Shown: one piece after another, positions 7,619-16,243 of the stretch
Layout: each line of letters begins with the position of its first letter
How positions within the stretch are numbered: position 1 is the stretch's first letter
DNA from: Sphingopyxis sp.
Lineage (GTDB): Bacteria; Pseudomonadota; Alphaproteobacteria; Sphingomonadales; Sphingomonadaceae
Assembly (NCBI GenBank): GCA_002733865.1
Contig: NVXM01000008.1
Location: 1-64,000 of the forward strand
Direction: 5' to 3'
DNA length: 64,000 bases
Translations under genes and position numbers: made by a program
Notes under the pieces: generated by a model
Told to the model about the DNA's origin: nothing
The model's database searches: none
The model's input: the letters and a program-made list of their open reading frames with translations, nothing else

Positions 7619-7790
7619 CCGGGCGGGCAATTATTTATGCCCGCTTCCCCGCATTTTTTCCTTTCATTCCGGCAAAAGGGGAGCCGCCCACCGAGTCGGT
7701 GCTTTTTGCAGCCAATACTATAAGTTGGTGTGCCCCCTTGCCCGAACCACAACCCATAGTGGCTGAATCAGAATTTTATGCAAGGGGGTA
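7619..7790 (-). promoter_or_regulatory. Hairpin-rich leader upstream of nrdA
   Basis: Several strong inverted repeats are packed into 170 bases upstream of nrdA. GCGGGCA/TGCCCGC lies at 7623-7629 and 7638-7644. A nested structure has outer arms GCAAAAG (7672-7678) and CTTTTTGC (7702-7709) around CACCGAGTCGGTG (7689-7701). CCAA/TTGG arms surround an A+T core at 7712-7728. CCCCCTTGC/GCAAGGGGG at 7733-7741 and 7780-7788 enclose CCAC/GTGG (7747-7762). The density suggests a structured 5' leader or a cluster of regulator sites. No standard riboswitch family was recognised. The two inner sites resemble NrdR-box pairs only loosely, because their centres are about 34 bases apart and the match is poor. 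Confidence 0.5.
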
Positions 7791-8474
7791 AATGACATTT
7801 TAGGGACTCCATTCGTCGCATAAATGAATCGCCTCGCCGAGCGCCATTTTATGCTGCAGTGCAGCGACGCATGGACCCGCTAGGGGTCGCGCGAAGTGCA
7901 ACAGCCGATGTCGAAATTTGTGAAATTTTTATCCACAGATCATTCACAAGCGTTTGTGACAAGCTTGTTACGCTATATCTGGTGGATGGTCTTTTCCCGA
8001 GAGCATTGCCGGGCAGCAATTTGCGGAGACAATATCCGGCGGTCGGCTATCGCCTCGACCGCGGTGGATCGCATCGGCGATATTGTTCGTTCGCTTGGCG
8101 GCCAGCGGGGTCGGCAATAACACACGACGAGGTTGGGATTATAGAGGCTGAACTGAAGACGGCTTGAAAGTCGTCGACCTACCAAGTGTTTTGGTAGCCC
8201 GTCGTTCACAACCAGGACCGACCTCAGCAGGCTCTACCCGATCCGCGGCAGTTTCAAGCCAGCCTTACCCAGTGGCCAGAAATGGACGGCAGAATTCGCG
8301 CAGCCCCGTCAATCTTTTTCCGCCCGCCCGCCGCGTGTTGGCATCGCACGTGCTATAATTCAGTGAAGCTCAGCGCCGATCGACAGCGATGCCAAGGCTT
8401 TGACGCAGTAATATCGGGGGAGGCAAATCGCCTTCTACCGCCCCACTCTTATGTGACCCTGGAAGGCCTGTTGA
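7791..8474. other. Intergenic region between nrdA and the chemoreceptor
   Basis: About 680 bases between two divergent genes. It contains the DnaA-like site and TCACAA/TTGTGA palindrome near 7929-7959. A TATAAT hexamer at about 8352 could be a -10 element for the chemoreceptor, but no good -35 lies at the right distance. No convincing coding sequence or RNA gene was seen. Confidence 0.4.
7929..7937 (+). promoter_or_regulatory. Perfect DnaA-box sequence
   Basis: TTATCCACA, the strict DnaA 9-mer, occurs 446 bases upstream of nrdA. In E. coli, nrdAB is controlled by DnaA, so a link is possible, but one 9-mer at this distance may be chance. An inverted repeat TCACAA/TTGTGA follows at 7944-7959. 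Confidence 0.3.
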
Positions 8475-10280
8475 ATGACAATCAGACAAAAGCTCCTCAG
8501 TTGCCTCGGCTTATTTGCCCTTGCGACGCTCTCGATTCTCGGAGCTTCTTTCTGGTCAGCAACGAACAGCAACGCGGCGCTAGACTCAGTTTTGGACGAT
8601 CGGGTCGTGCCGTTGCGCGATCTAAAGGTCGTTGCGGATGGCTATGCGGTCAACATCGTCGATTCGGCTCACAAGGCCCGCAATGGCAATATCACGTCCG
8701 CGCAAGCGATCGAAAATATCCAAACGGGCCTCACCGAGATTAAGGCAGCGTGGACAGGTTTTCGCGCCACCAAAATTCAGGGCGAGGAAGAGCAACTGGC
8801 AGCTGCAGCTGAAGCTCAGATGCAAAAGTCCGATGTCAGCATTGAACGCCTGCTCCGTATCCTTCGCAGCGGCGATCAGGCTGCACTCGACCGTTTCGTT
8901 CGTGGCGAGCTATACCAGAGCATCGATCCGGTGTCGGATGCATTGGGTAAGCTCGTCAATATTCAGATCAAGATCGCGGCGGAAGACACTACCGCTGCCT
9001 TGGAAACCGCAAGCACAGCGATGGTGATCATGTTCCTCCTCGCGCTCGCCTCTGCAGCTGTTCTGATATTTTCCGGTATAACCATCACACGCAGAGTTGT
9101 TCGCCCAATTCAGCAGTTGGCTCAGGTTATTGAAAATCTCGCGCGTTCATCAGGCGAAGCCCTGCTTCCGAATTTGGAGCAGAAAGACGAGATCGGCGAT
9201 ATTGCACGCGCCGTAGATACGTTCCTGGCGGCGGCTATGGGCAAGGAGCGCGAGCGTTCCGCTGCAGAGGCTGCCGAGCAGAAAATCGTCACTGGCGCGC
9301 TACGCGATAGCCTGGCCGCGATGACGGCTGGCGATCTGAGTTCGCCTATCACTGCAGAGTTCCCCCCCGCCTACACAGAACTCAAAACCAACTTCAACGC
9401 GGCTCTGGAGTCACTGCGTGACCTGATCGGTTCTGTAACCGAAAGCAGTGTCGCTATCCGCACAGGCTCGGGTGAGATCGCTCATGCCTCGGAGGATCTT
9501 GCCCGGCGGACCGAAAGCAATGCAGCAAGCCTGGAGGAAACCTCTGCCGCGCTGATGCAAATCGATACGCGGATCAAGGCCACCGCAGATGCTGCAAGCC
9601 GCACCGTATCTCGCGCGGACGAAGCAATGGGCAATCTTTCCGGCGGTCGTGCAGTCGCCGGGGAAGCGGTCGAATCCATGGGCCGGGTAAAAGAAAGCGC
9701 AAAGGGGATCGACGAGGTCATCGAGGGCGTCGACAAGATCGCATTCCAAACGCGGGTGCTAGCTATGAATGCTGCGGTTGAAGCCGGGCGCGCAGGCGAT
9801 GCCGGTCGAGGTTTCGCGGTCGTTGCCGACCTTGTCAGCGCGCTCGCCATGCGCGCCGAGGAAGAAGCAAAGCGCGCCCGCGATCAGCTTACCCTCACTC
9901 AGTCCGAAATCGTAACTGCAGTGGAGGCGGTGCAGAAAGTCGATGGCGCTCTCAACGGCATTTCCGATGGAGTTGGAGAGGTTCACACGCTGCTGGGCAA
10001 GATGGCCAATGACAATGCGGCGCAGGCGACGGCCATCACGCAGATAAGTGCAGCGGTCAATAGTATGGATCAAGCCACTCAACAGAATGCCGCGATGGTC
10101 GAGGAAACTTCGGCCGCTGCTCGAAGCCTGAGCGTCGAGTCTGATTCTCTGGCTGGAAAAGCGACAAGGTTTCGGATCAGTGAAACCAGCAACCGTGCTG
10201 ATGCAAATGTTGGGCGGGATGCGGAGATGCTGCAGGAGCATGAGAACATAAAGGGTGTAGCTCTAGCTCTTGCCAGTTGA
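8475..10280 (+). CDS. Methyl-accepting chemotaxis protein
   Basis: 601 residues. Topology: TM1 (about 8-28), a periplasmic four-helix-bundle sensor (30-180), TM2 (about 183-204), HAMP (205-258), a second HAMP-like stretch (270-325), then the long signalling coiled coil. The hairpin tip reads [20 protein letters not shown], close to the universal receptor tip but with Arg for the usual Asn after QT, and Gly within the AAR block. The following GRGFAVVAD is intact, while the next block ([12 protein letters not shown]) departs from the usual EVR.LA.RS. Start: ATG with GGAAGG upstream. No che genes are nearby, so it is an orphan receptor. Confidence 0.93.
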   Translation: MTIRQKLLSCLGLFALATLSILGASFWSATNSNAALDSVLDDRVVPLRDLKVVADGYAVNIVDSAHKARNGNITSAQAIENIQTGLTEIKAAWTGFRATKIQGEEEQLAAAAEAQMQKSDVSIERLLRILRSGDQAALDRFVRGELYQSIDPVSDALGKLVNIQIKIAAEDTTAALETASTAMVIMFLLALASAAVLIFSGITITRRVVRPIQQLAQVIENLARSSGEALLPNLEQKDEIGDIARAVDTFLAAAMGKERERSAAEAAEQKIVTGALRDSLAAMTAGDLSSPITAEFPPAYTELKTNFNAALESLRDLIGSVTESSVAIRTGSGEIAHASEDLARRTESNAASLEETSAALMQIDTRIKATADAASRTVSRADEAMGNLSGGRAVAGEAVESMGRVKESAKGIDEVIEGVDKIAFQTRVLAMNAAVEAGRAGDAGRGFAVVADLVSALAMRAEEEAKRARDQLTLTQSEIVTAVEAVQKVDGALNGISDGVGEVHTLLGKMANDNAAQATAITQISAAVNSMDQATQQNAAMVEETSAAARSLSVESDSLAGKATRFRISETSNRADANVGRDAEMLQEHENIKGVALALAS

Positions 10281-10766
10281 ACGTGCGAGCAATGCGAATT
10301 GAGATACCCGTGGGTACCCTATGCTGCGGACGGGGTTCCAAGATTTAGAGTCGGTGAGTGCTTCTTCCCACCACATGGTCCGCGCGCGCTTCACTCTTCA
10401 AGTGCTGGCAGCGGAGCGTCAAAAGGACCGCCCCCTTTGCGCCTTTCGCCCAACGCGGACTAAATCACCGACTTGGGCCGCGTAGCTTCCGCTCTTTCGA
10501 AACTGAATGGGCAACCGCTTTCGGGTATTTGCCTAGCTAGCTGGAATGACCGAGATTAGGGCGCGAAGCAGACATATAATTCAGCTAATTTGAATGTCCG
10601 CTTTTGGGGGCATGCACGCACCGCGATTGCTTCAGCGAGGGAGCATCGCCAGACATGCGTCCAACCAAATATGACAGGGCCAAGGGCGCACCACAAAAAC
10701 TTGCCCGGTTCGATCATATCCGCCAAAAGGCTCCGCAATCCCATATTGCCAGTTTTCGGAGCATTC
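10281..10766. other. Intergenic region before fumarase
   Basis: About 490 bases without a supported gene. The frame of the fumarase is open back to 10590, but the stretch 10590-10766 does not read like fumarase and the family start with a ribosome site lies at 10767. A promoter for fumarase is presumably here; no clear element was recognised. Confidence 0.4.
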
Positions 10767-12290
10767 ATGACCACGACCATCAAGACCGCCGACCTGATCG
10801 AGAGCGTCGCCGACGCGCTGCAGTTCATTTCCTATTATCATCCGATGGATTATATCCGGGCGCTGGGCAAAGCCTATGAGGCCGAGAAATCGCCAGCGGC
10901 CAAGGATGCGATCGCGCAGATCCTGACCAACAGCCGGATGTGCGCCGAGGGCCATCGGCCGATTTGTCAGGATACCGGTATCGTCAATGTCTTCGTCAAA
11001 TGGGGCATGGACTGCCGGCTCGACGACACGTCGCAGTCGATGCAGGAAATTGTCGATGAAGGCGTGCGCCGCGCCTATCTCCATCCGGAGAACAAGCTGC
11101 GCGCCTCGATTCTGACCGACCCTGCCTTCACCCGGCGCAATACCAAGGACAATACGCCGTCGGTACTGCATGTCGAGATGGTGCCGGGCGACAAGGTTTC
11201 GGTCGACGTCGCGGCCAAGGGTGGCGGCAGCGAGAACAAGTCGAAATTCAAGATGATGAACCCGAGCGACAATATCGTCGACTGGGTGCTGGAAATGATT
11301 CCCCAGATGGGCGCCGGCTGGTGCCCGCCGGGGATGCTCGGCATCGGCATTGGCGGCACCGCAGAACGCTGCGTGCTGCTCGCCAAGCAGTCGCTGATGG
11401 ATCCGATCGACATGGGGCAGCTGAAGGAACGCGGGCCGCAGAATGATATTGAGGAACTGCGGATCGAGATTTTCGACAAGGTCAATGCGCTGGGCATTGG
11501 TGCGCAGGGTCTGGGCGGGCTTTCGACCATCCTCGACGTCAAGATCAACGACTGGCCCTGCCACGCGGCGGGCAAGCCGGTGGCGATGATCCCCAATTGC
11601 GCTGCGACGCGCCACGCCCATTTCACGCTGGATGGCAGCGGCCCGGCCTATCTGGAGCCGCCGAAGCTGGACGAATGGCCGGACGTCAACTGGACACCGT
11701 CATCGGAAGCCAAGCGCGTGCATCTCGACCAGCTGGATGCGGCGGAAGTGGCGACCTGGAAACATGGCGACCGGCTGCTGCTCAACGGCAAGATGCTGAC
11801 CGGCCGCGATGCGGCGCACAAAAAGATCAAGGATATGCTGGATGCCGGCGAGGAGCTGCCGGTCGAGTTCAGGGGCCGGGTGATCTATTATGTCGGGCCG
11901 GTCGATCCGGTCGGCGAGGAAGTGGTCGGGCCAGCGGGTCCGACGACGGCGACGCGGATGGACAAGTTCACCGACATGATGCTGGAACAGGGGCTGCTGG
12001 CGATGGTCGGCAAGGCCGAGCGCGGGCTGGATACGGTTGGTTCGATCAAGAAACACAAGAGCGCCTATCTGATGGCGGTCGGCGGCAGCGCCTATCTGGT
12101 GTCGCGGGCGATCAAGGGATCGAAGGTGGTCGGCTTTGAAGAGCTGGGCATGGAAGCGATCTACGAGTTCGAGGTGCAGGACATGCCGGTGACGGTGGCG
12201 GTCGATGCCAAAGGGAAGAGCGTGCACCATCTGGCGCCGCTGGTCTGGCAGGAGAAGATCCGCAAGGAGGGGCTGCTCGAGCAAGCATAA
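10767..12290 (+). CDS. Fumarate hydratase class I (iron-sulfur)
   Basis: 507 residues from the ATG at 10767 (CGGAGC upstream). Catalyses fumarate/malate interconversion in the TCA cycle. The enzyme uses a [4Fe-4S] cluster bound by three cysteines: candidates are C67 in HRPICQDTG, the Cys in GAGWCPPG and the Cys in IPNCAATRH. The N-terminal alpha domain includes GGGSENKSKF and GLGGLSTILDV, and the C-terminal beta domain includes YYVGPVDP and GPTTATRMD, so both halves of the class I enzyme are fused in one chain, as in E. coli FumA. The gene stands alone with no co-directional TCA neighbours. Confidence 0.95.
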   Translation: MTTTIKTADLIESVADALQFISYYHPMDYIRALGKAYEAEKSPAAKDAIAQILTNSRMCAEGHRPICQDTGIVNVFVKWGMDCRLDDTSQSMQEIVDEGVRRAYLHPENKLRASILTDPAFTRRNTKDNTPSVLHVEMVPGDKVSVDVAAKGGGSENKSKFKMMNPSDNIVDWVLEMIPQMGAGWCPPGMLGIGIGGTAERCVLLAKQSLMDPIDMGQLKERGPQNDIEELRIEIFDKVNALGIGAQGLGGLSTILDVKINDWPCHAAGKPVAMIPNCAATRHAHFTLDGSGPAYLEPPKLDEWPDVNWTPSSEAKRVHLDQLDAAEVATWKHGDRLLLNGKMLTGRDAAHKKIKDMLDAGEELPVEFRGRVIYYVGPVDPVGEEVVGPAGPTTATRMDKFTDMMLEQGLLAMVGKAERGLDTVGSIKKHKSAYLMAVGGSAYLVSRAIKGSKVVGFEELGMEAIYEFEVQDMPVTVAVDAKGKSVHHLAPLVWQEKIRKEGLLEQA

Positions 12291-12370
12291 TCCAGATCAA
12301 TGCATCCTTTTCGCGGGTCATCTATTGATAAGCGACTCCGCTATGGAGCGTGCCTGTAAAGGAATTGCAT

Positions 12371-12619
12371 ATGTTCACGCAGCTCAATCCGCCGATTCCG
12401 CTCAAGGTCCTGGACAAGGGTGACGGGATGGCCTTTGCCGTGATCGATTATGGCGCAGAGCATAATCTGCTCTGGGTCACGGCGATCGATGCCACAGGCG
12501 AAATATGGTGTGCCCCCAATCCAAAAGTGCGGATGCAGACCAACTGGAGCCTCGGTCGTTTGACGCCGGATGGCAACAAGGCTGACCCGCAAGTCACGCC
12601 GGAGTTGAAAGCGATCTAG
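12371..12619 (+). CDS. Small conserved-looking protein, unknown function
   Basis: 82 residues from the ATG at 12371, which has AAAGGA about seven bases upstream; a GTG at 12350 lacks a site. The protein begins MFTQLNPPIPLKVLDKG and contains IDYGAEHNLLWVTAID and a Trp-rich WCAPNPKVRMQTNWSLGR stretch. It has no signal peptide or membrane segment. The layout looks like a small beta-rich cytoplasmic protein. I do not recognise a named family. It stands alone between fumarase and a membrane protein gene. Confidence 0.6.
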   Translation: MFTQLNPPIPLKVLDKGDGMAFAVIDYGAEHNLLWVTAIDATGEIWCAPNPKVRMQTNWSLGRLTPDGNKADPQVTPELKAI

Positions 12620-12785
12620 ACATGTGCTTCTGATGCGTTGGGGGGACAGTTGATGAAGCAAAAACGCTGTTTGGGACGGATGTGGATTGAGCAGAAACGG
12701 GGCGAGGACAGGCCTCTATCGATGGCTGTGTATCGCCGATGTCATGCCTGCCCGATGGCCGTCGCCGATATTTCGGCAGGCTGAA

Positions 12786-13292
12786 ATGGCCCGAAAAATC
12801 CGTCTCTATTCTCCTTATGCGCCGGTCCCGCTCGCGCGCATCCTGGAAAAGGAAATGGACCGCGAGTGGACGCAGAAGGAAAAGAATAAAGGCCGCGTGA
12901 TGGGGGCCGGCACAGAGGAAAAAATCACCCTGCGTTATGTCCGCTATAATATCCGCAATGATTTTTCTACCTGCCTGACCGGCAAAATGGTGCCCGACCG
13001 CGGCGGCACGATGATCAAGGCGAGGCTGGGACGCGCTCGCAGTCTGAAGGTCTTCATGACGATCTGGTTCGGTTTTCTGATTTTCTTCATGCTGGTCAGC
13101 ACCGTGCTGGTCGGCAGCCAGGATATCGAGATGAGCTTCAAGCTGCCGTTTTTCGGAATCCCGTTGCTGATGATGCTGGCGGGTGTCGGGATGCTGAAAT
13201 TTGGCGGCAAGGATGCGGCCGAACATGAGGAGAAGATTCTCGCGTTTCTGGCCGACAAGGCAAAGGCGCAGAAGGTGCGATCGCTCGGCTGA
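12786..13292 (+). CDS. Two-TM membrane protein, unknown function
   Basis: 168 residues from the ATG at 12786 (GGCAGG upstream); the frame is open 33 codons further back, but that part does not look like the protein. A charged N-terminal half (ARILEKEMDREWTQKEKNKGR) precedes two hydrophobic segments, VFMTIWFGFLIFFMLVSTVLVG and FFGIPLLMMLAGVGMLKFG, and a charged tail ends the protein. The predicted topology has both ends on one side with a short connecting loop. Family not recognised. It converges on the DUF2256 gene, whose stop lies five bases beyond this gene's end. Confidence 0.65.
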   Translation: MARKIRLYSPYAPVPLARILEKEMDREWTQKEKNKGRVMGAGTEEKITLRYVRYNIRNDFSTCLTGKMVPDRGGTMIKARLGRARSLKVFMTIWFGFLIFFMLVSTVLVGSQDIEMSFKLPFFGIPLLMMLAGVGMLKFGGKDAAEHEEKILAFLADKAKAQKVRSLG

Positions 13293-13296
13293 GTAG

Positions 13297-13434
13297 CTAT
13301 TTCGCGGTGCGGCGACAACGCTCGGAACAATAGATCACATTGCCCCAGTCGCGGGCCCATTTCTTGCGCCACGCGAAAGGACGCTGACAAACCGGGCAGG
13401 TTTTTTCCGGCAGATGGGCTTTTTTATGCGCCAC
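13297..13434 (-). CDS. DUF2256 small zinc-ribbon-like protein
   Basis: 45 residues from a GTG at 13432-13434; the codon just upstream is a TAG, so no longer start exists. The product reads (M)[19 protein letters not shown], then [21 protein letters not shown]. This is the DUF2256 pattern: KxCxxC, RPFxWRKKW, then YCSxRCRR, with four cysteines set to bind one zinc. The family is widespread and often found beside cryptochrome/photolyase genes, which are not seen here. Function is unknown. Confidence 0.88.
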   Translation of the reverse strand: MAHKKAHLPEKTCPVCQRPFAWRKKWARDWGNVIYCSERCRRTAK

Positions 13435-13515
13435 CTATCTCACCCGCCATGCACGACTAGTGCAGGGTCTGGCTGCAACGAGCCCCCTGCCCGTCATTGC
13501 GATGCCGCTATTTTG

Positions 13516-13881
13516 ATGCGCCGGATCATGTTCAATGCTTCGTCACCCATGGCCGGACGAATATTCTTGTCCATCAATGACAATGCCACCAAATGGGCTT
13601 ATGTTGAAGCCATGTATATTGTGATCATTTTCTTTTGCGGCATCTGCAATTTCGCGATGCACAAGGCCATGCTCGAGAGCAACCATCCGATCATCGCTGA
13701 AGCCCGCGGCAACTTCCGCAGGCTGCTGGGGCCCTATGGCAGCTATATTCTGGAGTTTTTCATGCTGGTTGCAGCGATGATCTTCGCCAATATGGGCATG
13801 CTGACGGCGGTGATATTCTACTTCATCTACACGCTCGCCAACTGCGCGGCGGCCTGGGTGCTTTTTTCAAACAAACATTAA
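13516..13881 (+). CDS. Small integral membrane protein (about 3 TM), unknown function
   Basis: 121 residues from an ATG at 13516; ATGs at 13528 and 13552 are also possible and none has a strong ribosome site. Hydrophobic segments: YVEAMYIVIIFFCGICNF, then ILEFFMLVAAMIFANMGML and AVIFYFIYTLANCAAAWVLF, with a charged loop (KAMLESNHPIIAEARGNFRR) between the first and second. No family is recognised. The open frame extends upstream into the DUF2256 region on the other strand, but that extension does not look like protein. Confidence 0.55.
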   Translation: MRRIMFNASSPMAGRIFLSINDNATKWAYVEAMYIVIIFFCGICNFAMHKAMLESNHPIIAEARGNFRRLLGPYGSYILEFFMLVAAMIFANMGMLTAVIFYFIYTLANCAAAWVLFSNKH

Positions 13882-14018
13882 GATTGAGTGGCTTACGGGC
13901 GCCACGCTAGCAAGCCGTTGATCCGACTACGAATGTAGTTTGTCGAAAGGCGGTTTCGGGTGCAACCATTCCGGCATAGCAGCGCCTCATTGAAAACGGA
14001 CGGACGAGGGATAATATC

Positions 14019-16166
14019 TTGTACAACAGAGCCAGCGCCCTGACCGCTGCGATCACGAGCGTGACGATCGCTACGACCTTGTCCCCGATGCCGGCCTTTG
14101 CGCAGGATCAGACGGCCGCCCAGTCGTCTTTGCAGCCTCGGGTCGAAAACGGTCGCCAGATTTATGACGCGGAGCAGTTTGCGCGTTTTACCCCGCGCAC
14201 CGCGCTCGATATGGTTGTCCAGGTGCCCGGCTTCACCATCGACACCGGCGATGATGACGAGCGCGGGCTGGGTCAGGCCGATGAAAATGTCCTGATCAAC
14301 GGCGCACGTATCTCCGGCAAGAACAGCGATGCCTTCACCTTTCTGGGGCGCATTTCGGCGGCCAATGTGGTCCGTATCGAAATCGTTGATGGCGCGACGC
14401 TTAGCATTTCCGGCCTGTCGGGACAGGTGCTCAATCTTGTCACCAATGCCAGCGACGTGGGCGGGATCAGCGGCAATTTCAAATGGCGGCCGCAGTGGCG
14501 CCGGGCGGGCAACAACTGGCTTGCCGGCGAAGCCTCGATCAGCGGCAAGCTGGGCAAAGGCGAGTTCACGCTGTCTGTCGAGAATGATGCTGCACGCAAT
14601 GGCGTCGAAGGCCCCGAACGGATCACCGATCGCTTCGGCGCCTTGCTGTTCGAGCGCGACGAGATCGCCCGCTACCGGCAGGATCAGCCAAAGCTGAGCG
14701 GCTCCTATAGCCGAAGCAGCGACGAGGGCTCCGTTTTCAATGCCAACGCGGCCTATCAGCTATACCGAAAACGGGAGACCGTTGCCACGGATCGCACACA
14801 GGTCGGCCAGCAGGATATCTTCGAATTTTATTCCAGCCGGGAAAAGGAATGGAATGCCGAGATCAGCGCGGATTATGAGTTTGATCTTGGCACTGGCCGG
14901 TTGAAGCTGATCGGCCTGCAGCGTTTCGAACATAGTCCGGTCAGCGACTTTTTCGGCCAGACATTCTCTGACGGTATGACACCCAGCAACGGCAGCCAGT
15001 TCGACCGGATCACCGACGAAGGAGAATCAATTCTGCGCGCCGAATATGGCTGGAAGACCGCTGGCGGGACCGACTGGGGTATCAGTGTTGAAGGGGCCTA
15101 TAATTTCCTCGATAACGAAGCCGCTCTGTCCGTCATGGATCCCCAGGGAATATTTCAGCCTGTTGCGCTCACCAATGCCAACAGCAAGGTCACCGAATAT
15201 CGCGGCGAACTGATCACCTCTTATGGGCGGCCGCTGTCGGACGATCTGACGCTGCAGGCAAGCTTGGGCGGTGAATATAGCAAGATAAGCCAGACGGGTG
15301 CCAGAGGCGAAAGCCGGTCTTTCGTAAGGCCGAAGGGATCGGTCTCGCTGGCCTGGAGACCGCAGCCGGATCTCGACCTCAGCCTGAGAGTCGAGCGGTT
15401 GGTCGGCCAGCTTGATTTCTTTGATTTTGTGGAATCGGTCGATGTCTCCCAGAATAACGGCAATGCCGGCAATCCCGGTCTGGTGCCGCCGCAAAGCTGG
15501 CGAGCGGAACTGGAGGCGACACAAAAACTGGGGCCATGGGGGTCGATGACGGTCAATATTTATGGCGAGAAATTCAGCGATATTGTGGATTCCATTCCGA
15601 TCACTGCGACGACCGAGGCGCGTGGCAATCTGGACAGCGCGACGAGCTATGGCGTCGAGCTGGTTTCCAGCCTGTTGTTCGATCCGATCGGGTGGCGCGG
15701 GGCGAAACTCGATTTTTCAGGAGAGGTCCGCAAAAGCTCACTGCGCGACCCGCTTACCGGGATCTTCAGAAGGATCAACGACGACAAGATTTTCACCTAC
15801 GAAGTGACCTTGCGCCATGATATCCCGAACAGCAACTGGGCCTGGGGCGCGGGCGCCGAGGATTTCCGCTATTCGAAAACGCTGCGGCTGGACCAGACCA
15901 CCAAATTTCGTACCGGCGCGCCCTATACCTGGGCCTTTGTCGAGCATAAGGATGTGTTCGGGCTGACGGTGAAGGCGGAGCTGGGCAATCTGCTCGGCCG
16001 CAGCGAGAATTTCACCCGCGCCGCCTATGGCACTCTCCTGGGCCAGCCGGGCGATCTCGATCCTCCGTTCATCAGGGGGCGTCGCAACGGACCGCTCGGA
16101 TATGTCGAGGATCGCAGCCGGGAGTTTGGCCTGGTTTACCGGCTCAGCGTTAGCGGCAGTTTCTAG
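14019..16166 (+). CDS. TonB-dependent receptor plug-domain outer membrane protein
   Basis: 715 residues from a TTG with GAGGG eight bases upstream. A signal peptide ends at PAFAQ (about residue 29). The plug domain follows (about 45-150, with ALDMVVQVPGFTID and NVLINGARISGK), then an antiparallel beta-barrel rich in alternating aromatic strands, closing with a terminal phenylalanine (LSVSGSF) as in BAM-assembled barrels. The length is short for the family but complete. A clear TonB box is not visible between signal and plug. The substrate cannot be told; there is no neighbouring uptake operon. Confidence 0.88.
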   Translation: MYNRASALTAAITSVTIATTLSPMPAFAQDQTAAQSSLQPRVENGRQIYDAEQFARFTPRTALDMVVQVPGFTIDTGDDDERGLGQADENVLINGARISGKNSDAFTFLGRISAANVVRIEIVDGATLSISGLSGQVLNLVTNASDVGGISGNFKWRPQWRRAGNNWLAGEASISGKLGKGEFTLSVENDAARNGVEGPERITDRFGALLFERDEIARYRQDQPKLSGSYSRSSDEGSVFNANAAYQLYRKRETVATDRTQVGQQDIFEFYSSREKEWNAEISADYEFDLGTGRLKLIGLQRFEHSPVSDFFGQTFSDGMTPSNGSQFDRITDEGESILRAEYGWKTAGGTDWGISVEGAYNFLDNEAALSVMDPQGIFQPVALTNANSKVTEYRGELITSYGRPLSDDLTLQASLGGEYSKISQTGARGESRSFVRPKGSVSLAWRPQPDLDLSLRVERLVGQLDFFDFVESVDVSQNNGNAGNPGLVPPQSWRAELEATQKLGPWGSMTVNIYGEKFSDIVDSIPITATTEARGNLDSATSYGVELVSSLLFDPIGWRGAKLDFSGEVRKSSLRDPLTGIFRRINDDKIFTYEVTLRHDIPNSNWAWGAGAEDFRYSKTLRLDQTTKFRTGAPYTWAFVEHKDVFGLTVKAELGNLLGRSENFTRAAYGTLLGQPGDLDPPFIRGRRNGPLGYVEDRSREFGLVYRLSVSGSF

Positions 16167-16243
16167 GGTCGGCACCGAAGCGCACGGTTAGTGCACGATC
16201 AGCCGCATAGACTTTCCCCGCCGCTATCCCTACATCCACTGCC

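Noticed and set aside
7671..7709. A hairpin plus T-run (ACCGAGTCGGTGCTTTTT) identical to the end of the S. pyogenes tracrRNA scaffold
   Set aside because: The core is a short self-complementary palindrome, there is no CRISPR array or Cas gene in the window, and the region is explained by nested hairpins upstream of nrdA. The match is most likely convergent.
7712..7762. A pair of NrdR boxes upstream of nrdA
   Set aside because: Only the outer CCAA/TTGG and CCAC/GTGG letters are symmetric, the match to the consensus is poor and the centre distance of about 34 bases is off. Kept only as hairpins.
7484..7790. Cobalamin riboswitch for nrdA
   Set aside because: I could not find the conserved B12-box text in this leader by eye.
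13990..14017. TTGAAA and TAATAT with a 16-base spacer just before the TonB-dependent receptor
   Set aside because: The -10 would place the transcript start after the TTG start codon at 14019, so it cannot serve this gene as read.
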